This document shows, piece by piece, positions 35,735 to 45,516 of a stretch of DNA of 54,209 nucleotides (positions are counted from its first letter, which is position 1; every line of letters begins with the position of its first letter). The DNA is taken from NCBI GenBank assembly GCA_002746975.1, contig NVXE01000003.1, forward strand, positions 31,111 to 85,319, written 5' to 3'. A program made the translations under genes and the position numbers. The stretch is from Bacteroidota bacterium. Its GTDB lineage: Bacteria > Bacteroidota > Bacteroidia > Flavobacteriales_D > Sanyastnellaceae. The notes beneath the pieces were generated by a model. The model made no database searches, had not been told where the DNA came from, and saw nothing but the letters and a program-made list of their open reading frames with translations.

Positions 35735-36484
35735 ATGGCTATAAATATTTTAGTAACAGAGGACGAAAGCATTGTTAGAAAGGATATCGAAAGGTGTCTT
35801 GAGCAATTAGGATATAATATTATTGCTTCAGCAGACAATGGCGAAAAGGCTATAGAGCTAGCTCTAAAACACAAACCTGACCTATGTCTTATGGACATAA
35901 TGATTAAAGGAGATATGAATGGCATAGCAGCTGCAGAGGAAATAAAAAGAAACCTAGACGTTCCTATTATTTTTTTAACAGCGTATGCTGATGAAAGCAC
36001 ACTAGCCCAGGCAAAAATGGCCGAACCGCACGGCTACATACTGAAACCGTTTAAAGACGCGGACATTCAGTCTGCTGTCGAAATGGCTCTACACAAGCAC
36101 GGGAAAGAAAAGGAGCTTAAGCAGGAAGCAGAATTTCTTCGCAGTCTTACAGAGCACAACTCAAATGCAGACATCATCTTCGTGAAGAACAGAAGTAGAC
36201 TGATGCACATAAAGCATGACGACCTGTTGTTTGTTGAGGCTCTTAAGGACTACGTTGTAATTCACACGAGAAAGGAGAGCTATACTATTCACAGCACGAT
36301 GAAGGAAATAGAGCGAAAGCTCAGTGACAGAAGATTTGTTAGGGTTCATAGAAGTTACATAGTAAATCTAAACGCCATAGAAAGCATTAAGTACTCTAAC
36401 ATCATAATGGAGGATATGGAAAAAGAAATCCCAGTTGGGGGGTCTTATAAAGAAGCTCTTGCAAGTAGAATAAACTTATTATAA
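35735..36484 (+). CDS. LytTR family response regulator
   Basis: 249 aa. The receiver domain occupies residues 3-120: acidic pair Glu9-Asp10, phosphoacceptor Asp54 in LCLMDIMIKGDMNG, Thr in IFLTAYAD and Lys in ILKPFKDAD. A linker follows, and the LytTR DNA-binding domain covers about 145-248 with DLLFVEALKDYVVIHT, FVRVHRSYIVNLNAI and the C-terminal IPVGGSYKEALASRI. It most likely receives phosphate from the PAS kinase encoded 16 nt upstream. Target genes are unknown. The gene converges on phoU with 12 nt between the stops. Confidence 0.93.
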   Translation: MAINILVTEDESIVRKDIERCLEQLGYNIIASADNGEKAIELALKHKPDLCLMDIMIKGDMNGIAAAEEIKRNLDVPIIFLTAYADESTLAQAKMAEPHGYILKPFKDADIQSAVEMALHKHGKEKELKQEAEFLRSLTEHNSNADIIFVKNRSRLMHIKHDDLLFVEALKDYVVIHTRKESYTIHSTMKEIERKLSDRRFVRVHRSYIVNLNAIESIKYSNIIMEDMEKEIPVGGSYKEALASRINLL

Positions 36485-36496
36485 AGTAAAAATCTG

Positions 36497-37159
36497 CTAA
36501 CCGTTTTTCTTGTGTTTTAAAATTTCTGCCTCTAGATAGAATATTAACTCTTCAGCGATATTCTTAATATGATCTCCAACACGTTCTAGCTTTCGAATAG
36601 TGGAAAAAAGAAAAAGTGACTGTACAATAATATCAGGATCCTTCTTGGCAAAGTCACAAATCACACTTGATGAATTCTTATTAATCATGTTTAATTCAAC
36701 ATCTTTTTTGTAGACCTTCATAGCTAATTTATCGTCCTCCTCATCAAAGGCTACCATAATATCTTGAGCCATAGAAATCGCAATATCGAACATCAGATTT
36801 AGTTTTGTAGCTTCGATTAACTCCGCTCTAAGGTCTTGATCAAAATCAACTACGTATGAGGCTATTCCCTCTGCGTAGTCGGCAATTCTTTCAAGGTCTG
36901 AATTAATTTTAAGCATTGCTATAACGAACCTCAAATCTGAAGCCACAGGATTGAAAAGGGCAAAAATATTTTCACAATCTCGATCAATGCTTAGCTCTAT
37001 TGCATTCATTCGTTTTTCATTATGAATAACCACTTGCGCTATTTCAGTATCCATGTTCATGTAAGCGTCTTTCGCTTTTTTAAGTTGACTTATTGCCAAA
37101 GCAGTCATCTCAAGAACAGATTTTTTTAAGCTTTTCAACTCCTCTTCTAAATGTGTCAT
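36497..37159 (-). CDS. phoU: phosphate signalling protein PhoU
   Basis: 220 aa, two PhoU helical repeats (residues about 10-100 and 115-205), with the conserved MNAIELSIDRDCENIFALFNP and DLERIADYAEGIA in the first and KLERVGDHIKNIAEELIF in the second. PhoU restrains phosphate uptake by the Pst transporter and Pho signalling when phosphate is plentiful. It is the last gene of the pst operon, 15 nt after pstB. Cytoplasmic. No odd features. Confidence 0.95.
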   Translation of the reverse strand: MTHLEEELKSLKKSVLEMTALAISQLKKAKDAYMNMDTEIAQVVIHNEKRMNAIELSIDRDCENIFALFNPVASDLRFVIAMLKINSDLERIADYAEGIASYVVDFDQDLRAELIEATKLNLMFDIAISMAQDIMVAFDEEDDKLAMKVYKKDVELNMINKNSSSVICDFAKKDPDIIVQSLFLFSTIRKLERVGDHIKNIAEELIFYLEAEILKHKKNG

Positions 37160-37174
37160 TGTGTCATGTTTTTT

Positions 37175-37921
37175 CTACCCAAACCGGCCACTTATATAGT
37201 TTTCCGTTTTTTTGTTCTTAGGGTTGGTGAAAATTTGCTTTGTATCACCAAATTCAACTAACTCACCAAGATAAAAGAATCCTGTCTTATCGCTTATTCT
37301 CCCGGCTTGATGCATATTATGAGTTACCACAACTATAGTATAGTTTTGCTTTAACTCGTAGATTAAAGACTCAATTTTTGCTGTTGATATAGGGTCTAGT
37401 GCAGACGCAGGCTCATCCATCAAGATAATAGATGGCTCAACAGCAAGTGTTCTGGCTATGCAAAGCCGTTGTTGCTGTCCTCCAGATAAGGCCAAAGCAT
37501 TTTTTTTCAAATCGTCTTTCACCTCATCCCAAAGAGCTGCTTTTTTAATAGATTTTTCGACGGCCTCGTCTAAAACATCCTTATTGTTAATTCCTTGAAT
37601 TCTAAGGCCATAAGCTACATTTTCATAGATAGATTTTGGAAAAGGGTTTGGTTTTTGAAATACCATACCTACAGTTTTTCTTAGCTCTTCTATCTCGGCG
37701 TCTTTTCTATAAATGTCTTTACCGTCGATTAGAATATCACCCTCCTTTCGGAAGTTTTCGATATAATCATTCATCCTATTAAAGAGACGTAAATATGTAG
37801 ACTTTCCACATCCTGACGGACCAATTAGAGCAGTTACGGTGTTTTCAGGAACTTGAAGAGTTACATCTTGCAACACTTTTTTATCGCCATAAAAAACGTT
37901 TACGTTTTTGGACTCTAGCAT
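37175..37921 (-). CDS. pstB: phosphate ABC transporter ATP-binding protein PstB
   Basis: 248 aa from the ATG at 37921, which follows AAAGGGGGG by 8 nt and matches where relatives begin ([13 protein letters not shown]). The frame is open further up, with ATGs at 37951 and 37972, so the start is not certain. Motifs: Walker [11 protein letters not shown]-loop [17 protein letters not shown], signature [16 protein letters not shown], Walker [15 protein letters not shown]-loop VVTHNM. It drives phosphate import through PstC-PstA. It lies between pstA and phoU. Confidence 0.95.
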   Translation of the reverse strand: MLESKNVNVFYGDKKVLQDVTLQVPENTVTALIGPSGCGKSTYLRLFNRMNDYIENFRKEGDILIDGKDIYRKDAEIEELRKTVGMVFQKPNPFPKSIYENVAYGLRIQGINNKDVLDEAVEKSIKKAALWDEVKDDLKKNALALSGGQQQRLCIARTLAVEPSIILMDEPASALDPISTAKIESLIYELKQNYTIVVVTHNMHQAGRISDKTGFFYLGELVEFGDTKQIFTNPKNKKTENYISGRFG

Positions 37922-38007
37922 ATAAGAACCCCCCTTTATCCGATCTTTCATTTCTCCAGACTCCTTTAACATTAATTTTATCTATGATTAGCTATTGAAA
38001 ACCCGAA

Positions 38008-38865
38008 CTACCACGGGTTTTTTTTCTGAGCCCTGTTTCGAATATAAACAGCAATGCCTATCATAAGAAACACAAAACACAATAAAACGATAATAGCTGC
38101 CGCGGCATTAATAGTAAACCCATGCTGAGGTCGTGATACCCAGTTGAATATTTGCATTGGTAATACGGTAAATTCATCCATAGGCGTTTTAGCAACAAAT
38201 GGTACATAAGCTAACGCCCCCACGACAATCAAAGGTGCCGTTTCACCAACAGCTCGAGATAGAGCAAGAATTATACCCGTAATAATACTGCTTGCAGATG
38301 CGGGCAGAACCTGACGGCTTATTGTTTGCCACTTGGTCGCCCCAAGAGCGAAAGAGGCCTCTTTGATAGTTTTAGGTACAGCTCTGATTGCCTCTCTTGT
38401 AGCAACAATAATTATAGGTAGTATTAAAAGAGCAAGCGTTAAGCTACCCGCGAGTAAACTAGCTCCGAAACCGAGTATTCGGACAAAGACCTCTAGGCCT
38501 AAAATACCGTAAATAATAGATGGTACCCCTGCAAGGTTAGCAATATTTATTTCCAACAAATTTGCTAACCAGCCCTTTTTACTGTACTCTTCAAGATAAA
38601 CCCCAGCACCGACGCCTATGGGTATAGCTATTGCTGCGGTTAAGCAAAATATCCAAAATGTTCCTGTCCAAGCAGTTAATATACCAGCTCTTTCAGGAAA
38701 TCGTGAGGGCAAACTACTCATAAAACTCCAGTCAATTCTTTGAACTCCATCGATTAGAATATTAAGAATAAATATTGCTAGAATAATTAACCCAGATAGT
38801 GTACAAACTATGCCGAAGTACTTAAACAGAACATCCTTAATTCTATTTACACGGGCATTATTCAT
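38008..38865 (-). CDS. pstA: phosphate ABC transporter permease PstA
   Basis: 285 aa with six hydrophobic helices. The region ATREAIRAVPKTIKEASFALGATKWQTI is the EAA-type coupling loop that contacts PstB; INIANLAGVPSIIYGILGLEVF is characteristic of PstA. The start overlaps the end of pstC by 8 nt, so the two permease subunits are translated together. Inner membrane. A basic C-terminus (RNRAQKKNPW) faces the cytoplasm. Confidence 0.94.
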   Translation of the reverse strand: MNNARVNRIKDVLFKYFGIVCTLSGLIILAIFILNILIDGVQRIDWSFMSSLPSRFPERAGILTAWTGTFWIFCLTAAIAIPIGVGAGVYLEEYSKKGWLANLLEINIANLAGVPSIIYGILGLEVFVRILGFGASLLAGSLTLALLILPIIIVATREAIRAVPKTIKEASFALGATKWQTISRQVLPASASSIITGIILALSRAVGETAPLIVVGALAYVPFVAKTPMDEFTVLPMQIFNWVSRPQHGFTINAAAAIIVLLCFVFLMIGIAVYIRNRAQKKNPW

Positions 38866-39736
38866 ATTGTATTCTATATTTTTTCTTTATCCAAAAACTT
38901 ACACTGTTCAAAATAAAGGTTAGAGCAAACAAAGAGATGCCCGCGGCAAAAATGCTTTGGTGCTCCAGAGACCCAAATTGAACATCACCTGAACTGACCT
39001 GAACGATATAAGCGGTGATAGTTTGCACAGGCTTAAGCGGATTAAGAGTAAGCCCAGGCATTTGACCAGCAGCAATCGTAACAATCATGGTTTCTCCTAT
39101 AGCTCTAGAAATAGCGAGTATCGTTGATGCAGTGATGCCCGATGATGCAGACGGAATAGTTACTCTAAATACGGTCTGTAGCCTTGTGGACCCCATCCCA
39201 TAAGCGGCTTCTCGCAAAGACTTCGGTACCGCGTGTAAAGCATCTTCACTCATGGAAGAGATAAATGGAATAATCATAACCCCCATTACAATACCTGCCG
39301 AAAGGGCATTGAACCCCGATACTCCAGGAATGATGTTTTGTAGAAAGGGGGTAACTACCATAAGGGCGAAAAACCCGTAAACAACAGTTGGTACAGCTGC
39401 TAATAGTTCTAGAAGTGGTTTTATTATTTTCCGAAACGATCTGGGGGCATACTCACTTAGGTAAATAGCAATACCCATCCCTACAGGAAGGGCAACCATA
39501 ATAGCAATCACGGTAGTTAGAAAAGTTCCAGCTAATAAAGACAGTATCCCAAAATGTTTTTCAGAGTACAGAGGCGTCCACTGTGGATCAGTAAAAAAGT
39601 CATATAAAGAAACGTTTCTAAAGAAAGAAAACGCTTCTACAGTTAATATTAGGATAATTCCTGCCGTAGTCAGAACAGTAATAAGAGCGCACATAAACAG
39701 CGCCTTTTCAATAATATATTCCTTAATTTTTAACAT
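38858..39736 (-). CDS. pstC: phosphate ABC transporter permease PstC
   Basis: 292 aa with six hydrophobic helices. LPVGMGIAIYLSEYAP, ELLAAVPTVVYGFFALMVV and the coupling loop DALHAVPKSLREAAYGMGSTRLQTV are the PstC hallmarks. It partners PstA in the inner-membrane channel and is fed by PstS encoded 23 nt upstream. All parts are intact. It is the second gene of the pst operon. Confidence 0.94.
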   Translation of the reverse strand: MLKIKEYIIEKALFMCALITVLTTAGIILILTVEAFSFFRNVSLYDFFTDPQWTPLYSEKHFGILSLLAGTFLTTVIAIMVALPVGMGIAIYLSEYAPRSFRKIIKPLLELLAAVPTVVYGFFALMVVTPFLQNIIPGVSGFNALSAGIVMGVMIIPFISSMSEDALHAVPKSLREAAYGMGSTRLQTVFRVTIPSASSGITASTILAISRAIGETMIVTIAAGQMPGLTLNPLKPVQTITAYIVQVSSGDVQFGSLEHQSIFAAGISLFALTFILNSVSFWIKKKYRIQYE

Positions 39737-39759
39737 CTTCAGACGCTGAAATAAGGAGG

Positions 39760-40698
39760 CTACTTGATTGAAAAGGCATTAAATTTTGCCAATGTGTTGC
39801 TATATTCAGAATCAGAAAGAGGGATATACCCAACGTCCTTAGATAGCTGCGCGGCGTTTTTAATATAAAACTGAACGAACTCCCTTACGTTATCTCGTTT
39901 GGCAGATTTTTCATTTACATAGATAAACAATGGACGAGCAAGTGGAGAGTATGTTCCATCTCCAACAGTTTTAAGCGACGGTAGAACGGCACCGTTTCCG
40001 CTATCAACCCCAATTAATTTAAGCTGGTCTTTGTTTTCCGTGTAATATGCCAAACCAAAATACCCAAGCGCATTTTCATTTGTGCTAATTCCTTTAACGG
40101 CAACATTGTAATCTGAAACAGCGTTGTAATCTGAACGACTCGCCCCAGATTCCCCAACGATTTCTTCAGTGAAAAAATCATAAGTTCCGTGTGCAGTACT
40201 TGGACCAAACAATTGTATATTTTCAGACGGCCACTCTGGTCTAATATCGCTCCAGGTCTGAACAGGACTATTAGGTTTCCACAGCTCCTTAAGCTCTTCA
40301 GTAGTAATAGTTTCCAGCCAGCTATTATTCTTGTTTACAACAATAGCAATTCCATCAAGGGCGACTCTAATTTCGAGATATTTGATATTGTTTTCTTTAC
40401 AAGCCCTTACTTCTTTTGCCTTAATTGCACGTGAAGCATCTGAAATATCCGTTTCTCCTCGCGCAAACTTTTTAAAGCCAGCACCTGAACCAGAAGATCC
40501 AATAGTTACCTTGACTTTCGGCTGTTCTACTCTAAATTCTTCAGCTACGGCCTCTGTAATTGGGTAAACAGTGCTGGACCCATCAACTTGAACAGCTCCA
40601 GACAGCTCAGAATCGTTGTTTTTTTGTTGAGAACCGTTACAAGATGTCAGTAATCCCCCAGCACACATTGCTAAAATTGATATAGCGAATATTTTCAT
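39760..40698 (-). CDS. pstS: phosphate-binding lipoprotein PstS
   Basis: 312 aa. The signal ends in the lipobox LLTSC (Cys20), so it is a membrane-anchored periplasmic protein. VDGSSTVYPITEAVAEEF, IGSSGSGAGFKKFARGETDISDASR and the later FGPSTAHGTYDFF are the phosphate-contacting loops of the PstS family. It delivers phosphate to PstC-PstA-PstB. It opens the pst operon and has an upstream set of four 11-bp-spaced repeats (see 40721-40776), so starvation control is likely. Confidence 0.95.
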   Translation of the reverse strand: MKIFAISILAMCAGGLLTSCNGSQQKNNDSELSGAVQVDGSSTVYPITEAVAEEFRVEQPKVKVTIGSSGSGAGFKKFARGETDISDASRAIKAKEVRACKENNIKYLEIRVALDGIAIVVNKNNSWLETITTEELKELWKPNSPVQTWSDIRPEWPSENIQLFGPSTAHGTYDFFTEEIVGESGASRSDYNAVSDYNVAVKGISTNENALGYFGLAYYTENKDQLKLIGVDSGNGAVLPSLKTVGDGTYSPLARPLFIYVNEKSAKRDNVREFVQFYIKNAAQLSKDVGYIPLSDSEYSNTLAKFNAFSIK

Positions 40699-40720
40699 AA
40701 TTCAGATATTAAATATACCA

Positions 40721-40776
40721 CAAAAGTAGTTTTGTAGTGTTAATTTAAAATTAATGGGACTTTAAGCATTTGTTAA
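40721..40776 (-). promoter_or_regulatory. pst operon promoter with four-repeat Pho box
   Basis: The -7 box TACTTTTG lies at 40728-40721 on the minus strand. Upstream, TTAACA (40776-40771), TTAAAG (40765-40760), TTAATT (40754-40749) and TTAACA (40743-40738) repeat at an exact 11-bp period, in the direction of pstS. The last hexamer ends 9 bp before the -7 box. An 11-bp period of direct repeats is the layout of PhoB/PhoP binding sites. No separate -33 element is visible, which suits an activator-dependent promoter. Confidence 0.75.
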
Positions 40777-40829
40777 GAATATAAGTCTTTAGATAAGATA
40801 TAATCAACAAATACCTATTAGTTGACCCA

Positions 40830-43685
40830 CTACTTTATCGTGTAGGAAAGGCTTAGAGAGTAAGTACTTCCTAGCTTGTGTGATTCATTCAAATAAGTAT
40901 TTTCTTTAAATGTCTGAAGAGTTAAGTATTCAGCATTCAGTATATTATTGATTCGAAACTTCAGGTTTAAATGTTTTTTAAAAGATTTAGTGATAGATAG
41001 ATTAAGCATACCCCTTGGTTGGTCATAAATATCAGGCAAACCCTTTAATCCTATTGCTGCTAACCTTTTTCCAAAGACGTTATAGCTAATATTTGTTCCA
41101 AAATCATTTTTGACAGAATAAAAGGACAATATGGTGTTAAGAAGAAAAGGCGACTGCCCTTGAAAAGGTCTATAAGAATCAATTTCAGAGTTTATTTCAG
41201 ACAACATTAGGTATTCAGAAGGGTCTAATGCAACTCGAGAAATGATATATGAAAAGTTTGTGTTTATTTTGAAGTTTTTCAACTTAGGGTCTATAAAAGA
41301 CAAATTCTTCCTTACGTCTATTTCAAAACCGTAAACATCAGCGTCGTTAGTGTTTTGATAGATTATTTCTGGATTTATCGCCTCAGTGTTGTAGGCCTTA
41401 ACAATAGGGCTAGAAAAATGTTTATAGTATCCACTTATTGCAAGAATTTCACCGGGTTTAATATAATGCTCCCATCGAATGTCATAATTATTAATCAAGG
41501 TTGTTTTTAATTGGGGATTTCCAAGATAAAGGAAACCTCCTATAAAGTCGAAAGTAACAAATGGAGCAAGTTCTCTCATCGTAGGGCGGGCAATTGTTTG
41601 GCTAAACGAACCTCTAAAATTCGTACTGCTATTTAAGCTATAGATTAGATTAATAGAAGGAAAAAAGTTAAACTGATTAATATCTCCTTTCGTTTGTGTG
41701 GTATCAGCGCTTTCAACATGCATCACCATTTTTTCTACTCTACCACCACCAGAAAACATAAGATTCTTTGTAATACCGTACATCCCCATTAGGTAGAATG
41801 CAGTAATGTTCTCAAAACCGGAGTAATGATTAGAGTTTTTCGTGTTGTTAACTAAATAATTCCCTATGATTGAGTTGTCTAGTATAGAGTCATGACCAAT
41901 AACTCCAGTGTTTTGTGGCCCAAAGAACGCATACTGATCTCCTTGGTAACTCTCACCATCTTTGCTATTATAGTAAAATCTATATTCCTTGAAGTCTCGT
42001 TCTTTTTTGTTTGTTCTAAAACCAAACTTAATTTTATTTAAATTATTCGACTCCTTGGATAGCGGAATAGTAACGTCAAGCTTAAACTCCAATGCCTCAT
42101 CCTTCAAAAACCTAAAGTAGTGATAAGGTAAGTCGTACTCTGAAACGGAAATGTAATAAACCGAATCGCCGATATTTTCATTAGCAAAGAAACGAAGGTC
42201 TGGCTCATCCTGAAAAGACTTTGAGTAAGCCCCGACCCATTCTAGTTCAGAATTGCGCAGGCTTTTAAACAAATGTTTTCCTTTTAGCTGAGTAGTGTTT
42301 AACCCTCTTTCCCGAAACTGAAGAGTACGCGTTTCAAAAACATTGTTACTTCCAGAGACAATACCGGGAATTATTCCACTCTGAAATCGGGACACCTTTT
42401 CTGTGTCGTGATTATAAAGATTGAGAACTCCTATTTCATGATTAGGCCCTAACTTATACGTAGCTCCTATCATACCGCTAAGAACAGGATTTTCTACACT
42501 TTTGGTATCCTTTAGATCATAATATGTGAACAGCTCATCAGCCGCTGAGCCAGTAATGTCCCATGCCCGATTACGCCCATTCTCATAAAAAGTATAACTC
42601 CTATTATGATTAATCCCCAATATTATTCCTAAGGGATTATTAAACAAAGAGTATTGATTACCAAAAGAAAATGAGGTGTTGTAATTTGTTAGTGAAGTTT
42701 TAGGAGTTGCTTCCATTTGAGAGTTAAGAGACCTTGAAGCCTCATCTAATAATAAAGCATCCTCTTCGTTTCTTCTTGCCTGAATATAAAAAATAGGGGA
42801 ACTTAAAGTCGAAAGATTAGCCTCATTACCCAAAACCGAGGGCAGTTCTCTTGAGCCATCATCATAACCAAGCCAATCATACTTTCCTCCTTCGTGCGAA
42901 AGAAAATTCCGATTAAATGACGACTGACGATTGTATGAGATGCCATTAGAAAAAGTCAAGGTCATTTTTTCAGGAATGTCCTTAGTATTTAAATTGACGA
43001 TTCCACCAGCAAAGCTTCCCGGCTGATCTGGCGATGCTGTTTTTACCGTAATTAAATTGTCTAATAAGTTTGAGGGGATTAAATCAAGAGGAACACTGTT
43101 AATGTATGGATCAGTACTAATAAGGCTTGCCCCATTGAGCTGTGCGGAGGTATACCTATCTCCTAGCCCTCGAACATAGACATATTTACCGTCTATTACA
43201 GAAGTCCCCGTAATCTTTTGTGCAGACTCTGCCGCGTTGCTTGCTCCCACACGAGTTATCTCTTCAGAAGAAATACCGTCTTGAACAGAAAAAGATTTTT
43301 TTTGTAGAGATAACAGGGCGTTTTCAGAACTCTTAACCGCCTTAACAGAAACCACAGCCTCGGCTAATTCGGTAGAACGTGTTTCCATAATAAAATCGAC
43401 AACCAACACTTCGTTTGCTTTAATCTCAATATTAGAAATAGACTTCTTCTCATAAGTAATAAAGGAACCCACAAGGGTGTAAATACCAGGAGGAATCCCC
43501 TCAATTAGATAATTCCCGCTAAGGTCCACACTACTACCTAAGTATAATTCATCTAGATACACATTTGCTCCTATCATTGGCTCGCCTGTCTCCAAGTCGG
43601 TTACCCTTCCTTGAATTGCTCCACTTTGTGCCAAACAAAACAACGGGATTTGGCATATAAATACCAGTAAGGTTATGAATTTCAT
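40830..43685 (-). CDS. TonB-dependent receptor, likely phosphate-linked
   Basis: 951 aa from ATG 43685, whose product starts with a normal signal peptide (MKFITLLVFICQIPLFCLAQ); the frame is open to 43724. Residues 20-105 form the carboxypeptidase-like regulatory domain GAIQGRVTDLETGEPMIGANVYL, then a plug (LQKKSFSVQDGISSEEI, VYVRGLGDRYTSAQLNGA), then a beta-barrel of outer-membrane type ending in an aromatic-rich strand (YSLSLSYTIK). It sits 66 nt after the T9SS beta-helix gene and directly before pst, so uptake of a phosphorus source across the outer membrane under phosphate limitation is likely. Substrate is not readable. Confidence 0.9.
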   Translation of the reverse strand: MKFITLLVFICQIPLFCLAQSGAIQGRVTDLETGEPMIGANVYLDELYLGSSVDLSGNYLIEGIPPGIYTLVGSFITYEKKSISNIEIKANEVLVVDFIMETRSTELAEAVVSVKAVKSSENALLSLQKKSFSVQDGISSEEITRVGASNAAESAQKITGTSVIDGKYVYVRGLGDRYTSAQLNGASLISTDPYINSVPLDLIPSNLLDNLITVKTASPDQPGSFAGGIVNLNTKDIPEKMTLTFSNGISYNRQSSFNRNFLSHEGGKYDWLGYDDGSRELPSVLGNEANLSTLSSPIFYIQARRNEEDALLLDEASRSLNSQMEATPKTSLTNYNTSFSFGNQYSLFNNPLGIILGINHNRSYTFYENGRNRAWDITGSAADELFTYYDLKDTKSVENPVLSGMIGATYKLGPNHEIGVLNLYNHDTEKVSRFQSGIIPGIVSGSNNVFETRTLQFRERGLNTTQLKGKHLFKSLRNSELEWVGAYSKSFQDEPDLRFFANENIGDSVYYISVSEYDLPYHYFRFLKDEALEFKLDVTIPLSKESNNLNKIKFGFRTNKKERDFKEYRFYYNSKDGESYQGDQYAFFGPQNTGVIGHDSILDNSIIGNYLVNNTKNSNHYSGFENITAFYLMGMYGITKNLMFSGGGRVEKMVMHVESADTTQTKGDINQFNFFPSINLIYSLNSSTNFRGSFSQTIARPTMRELAPFVTFDFIGGFLYLGNPQLKTTLINNYDIRWEHYIKPGEILAISGYYKHFSSPIVKAYNTEAINPEIIYQNTNDADVYGFEIDVRKNLSFIDPKLKNFKINTNFSYIISRVALDPSEYLMLSEINSEIDSYRPFQGQSPFLLNTILSFYSVKNDFGTNISYNVFGKRLAAIGLKGLPDIYDQPRGMLNLSITKSFKKHLNLKFRINNILNAEYLTLQTFKENTYLNESHKLGSTYSLSLSYTIK

Positions 43686-43751
43686 CAGATGTTCATAATT
43701 GTATAATCGAAACATAGAGGACAAGCGAGCTAAACAGAAATAGACGAGTTG

Positions 43752-45461
43752 TTATTGAACAATAAAAGGCTTGCTGTAAACAACGGAGGGAGTGCTTGCC
43801 TTTAAAAGGTATACTCCTGGAACTAAAGCGTCAGTATTCCAAGACACTTTTCTGTTTCCATTTTGAAATTTATTTCCAATCTCTGTTATCAACTTTCCTG
43901 AGAGATCGTACACCTCTAGCTTACAAGTTTCAACAGTGGCATTTGTTAGCTCTATGAAAACAACTCCGCTTGTAGGGTTTGGATATAGGTTGATTTCAGA
44001 ATTGCTCCGCGCGTATAATTCATTAACAGATGTTGTCGTAGGCAAGTATCCGTATTCAGACAAGGCACTCCAGCCATCTATCCAAAGGTTATTTTCGACA
44101 GAATCAAAGGCCCCCTTGTAATCCACGGCTGTAAAAAACGCGTCAACAGGACTTGCTGCTAAATCTAACAGAGCAGGACTATCCACTTGTGGCCTAGGGT
44201 CTAATAGGCCGTTTGGCAACCTACTAATACTGTTAAGCATAGGGTTAGAAATCTGGTTGTTATTCGTAGTCAGGTGGTTAATTAGGTAAGTACACGAGTT
44301 ATCATCTCCACCAGTTGTGAACCGAATGATTCCTGTGTTTGGATTTGCATCAAGTGTTGTAAATGTGTTAAAGCCATACCAAAGATTGTTTAAGAGGCTA
44401 ATTTCTCCATTTTGTAGTCTAGTATAACTGTCAATTCCACTTGCTGAAGGAAGGTCTTCTATCTCCAAGGCCTTATTCGCGTATTCAGTAAAAATGCTAT
44501 TAGCAACAGTTCCAGCAGTTGCATCACGCATTAATATAGCATTAGTATTGTTAGCAGAAACAGACTCTGTTCCGCTTCCGATAAAAGTTAGGTTATACAC
44601 TGTTGGGTTTGAGTAAATAGAGTTTCCGTCAGGTTTCGCACCATCCCACTCTCCACCATTATCTGCGGCATCACTACCCTGAAGTACGAACCAAAACTGT
44701 CCATTTCCGACCCATCCCAAATCCCAATCAAACCCGTCGTCTCCACAAAAAGCTACGGCTGCGTTTTTTATATTAACAGCACCTCCAAAAATCTCAATTC
44801 CATCATCTAGGTTTGAAAAGACCTCGATATGTTCAACTACTGTTCCGCTTCCTACACCACCTAATGTCAATCCATTAATTTCATTGCCAGGAGAAAGCTC
44901 TGTTCCACCATGTCGTATAGAAACATATTTAAGCGTTCCGACGTTATTTTCATTATTAGTACCGCCGAACTGAGCCCTAGTTTCAGTTGTAGGTATCCCC
45001 TCAATGTTTGACGAAACAGTAGTGTTTCCTAAAATACCATCTCCTAAAAGTATTAACCCCCCCCACAAACCTCTATCAGTTGCTGTGAGATCAGCGGATT
45101 CGTTAAGGTCGTCTATCTCAGAAGTAAAAATAATGGGCTGTTCGGCAGTCCCCTCAGCTTCAATTCTAGCGCCTACGGTTATTATTAGAGCAGAAGCGTT
45201 GTCACTAGAGCTAGGACTTGCTTTGGCCTTTATAACAGTACCTGCCTGAATGTTTAGAACACCACCCGATTCAAGATATACAAACCCATCTAGGACATAA
45301 GTATTATTGTTTGTCCAGTTGTAGGTACCTGTGCCTAAGCTCTCGTCATTGATTGTAATTGTTTGAGCAAAAGATTCTTTTGATATCACAAACAATGACA
45401 CAAACAATAAACAAACGACACTTGATGTACTGAAGAGCCTTGAGTAAGAAAATATTTTCAT
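43752..45461 (-). CDS. T9SS type A beta-helix protein of the phosphate cluster
   Basis: 569 aa with a signal peptide (ending VISKESFAQ). Residues 30-440 are a right-handed parallel beta-helix-like region with many short Gly-rich turns: LNIQAGTVIKAKASPSS, LWGGLILLGDGILGN, NVGTLKYVSIRHGG, DDGIEIFGGAVNIKNAAV. The C-terminal 75 residues (EINLYPNPTSGVVFIELT to the end KPFIVQ) are a T9SS type A sorting domain, so it is exported to the surface. Homologues are often misnamed multidrug transporter; nothing here supports that. It precedes the TonB receptor and shares its Pho-box-like promoter, so a role in binding or releasing organic phosphate is plausible. Confidence 0.85.
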   Translation of the reverse strand: MKIFSYSRLFSTSSVVCLLFVSLFVISKESFAQTITINDESLGTGTYNWTNNNTYVLDGFVYLESGGVLNIQAGTVIKAKASPSSSDNASALIITVGARIEAEGTAEQPIIFTSEIDDLNESADLTATDRGLWGGLILLGDGILGNTTVSSNIEGIPTTETRAQFGGTNNENNVGTLKYVSIRHGGTELSPGNEINGLTLGGVGSGTVVEHIEVFSNLDDGIEIFGGAVNIKNAAVAFCGDDGFDWDLGWVGNGQFWFVLQGSDAADNGGEWDGAKPDGNSIYSNPTVYNLTFIGSGTESVSANNTNAILMRDATAGTVANSIFTEYANKALEIEDLPSASGIDSYTRLQNGEISLLNNLWYGFNTFTTLDANPNTGIIRFTTGGDDNSCTYLINHLTTNNNQISNPMLNSISRLPNGLLDPRPQVDSPALLDLAASPVDAFFTAVDYKGAFDSVENNLWIDGWSALSEYGYLPTTTSVNELYARSNSEINLYPNPTSGVVFIELTNATVETCKLEVYDLSGKLITEIGNKFQNGNRKVSWNTDALVPGVYLLKASTPSVVYSKPFIVQ

Positions 45462-45516
45462 GACTTGATTTTTTTTCAGCCCTTATAATTTTAGGCCGGT
45501 TTAATAATTAATACTG

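Noticed and set aside
43752-45461. Naming the beta-helix protein a multidrug transporter
   Set aside because: It has a signal peptide, a beta-helix and a T9SS tail, and no membrane helices.
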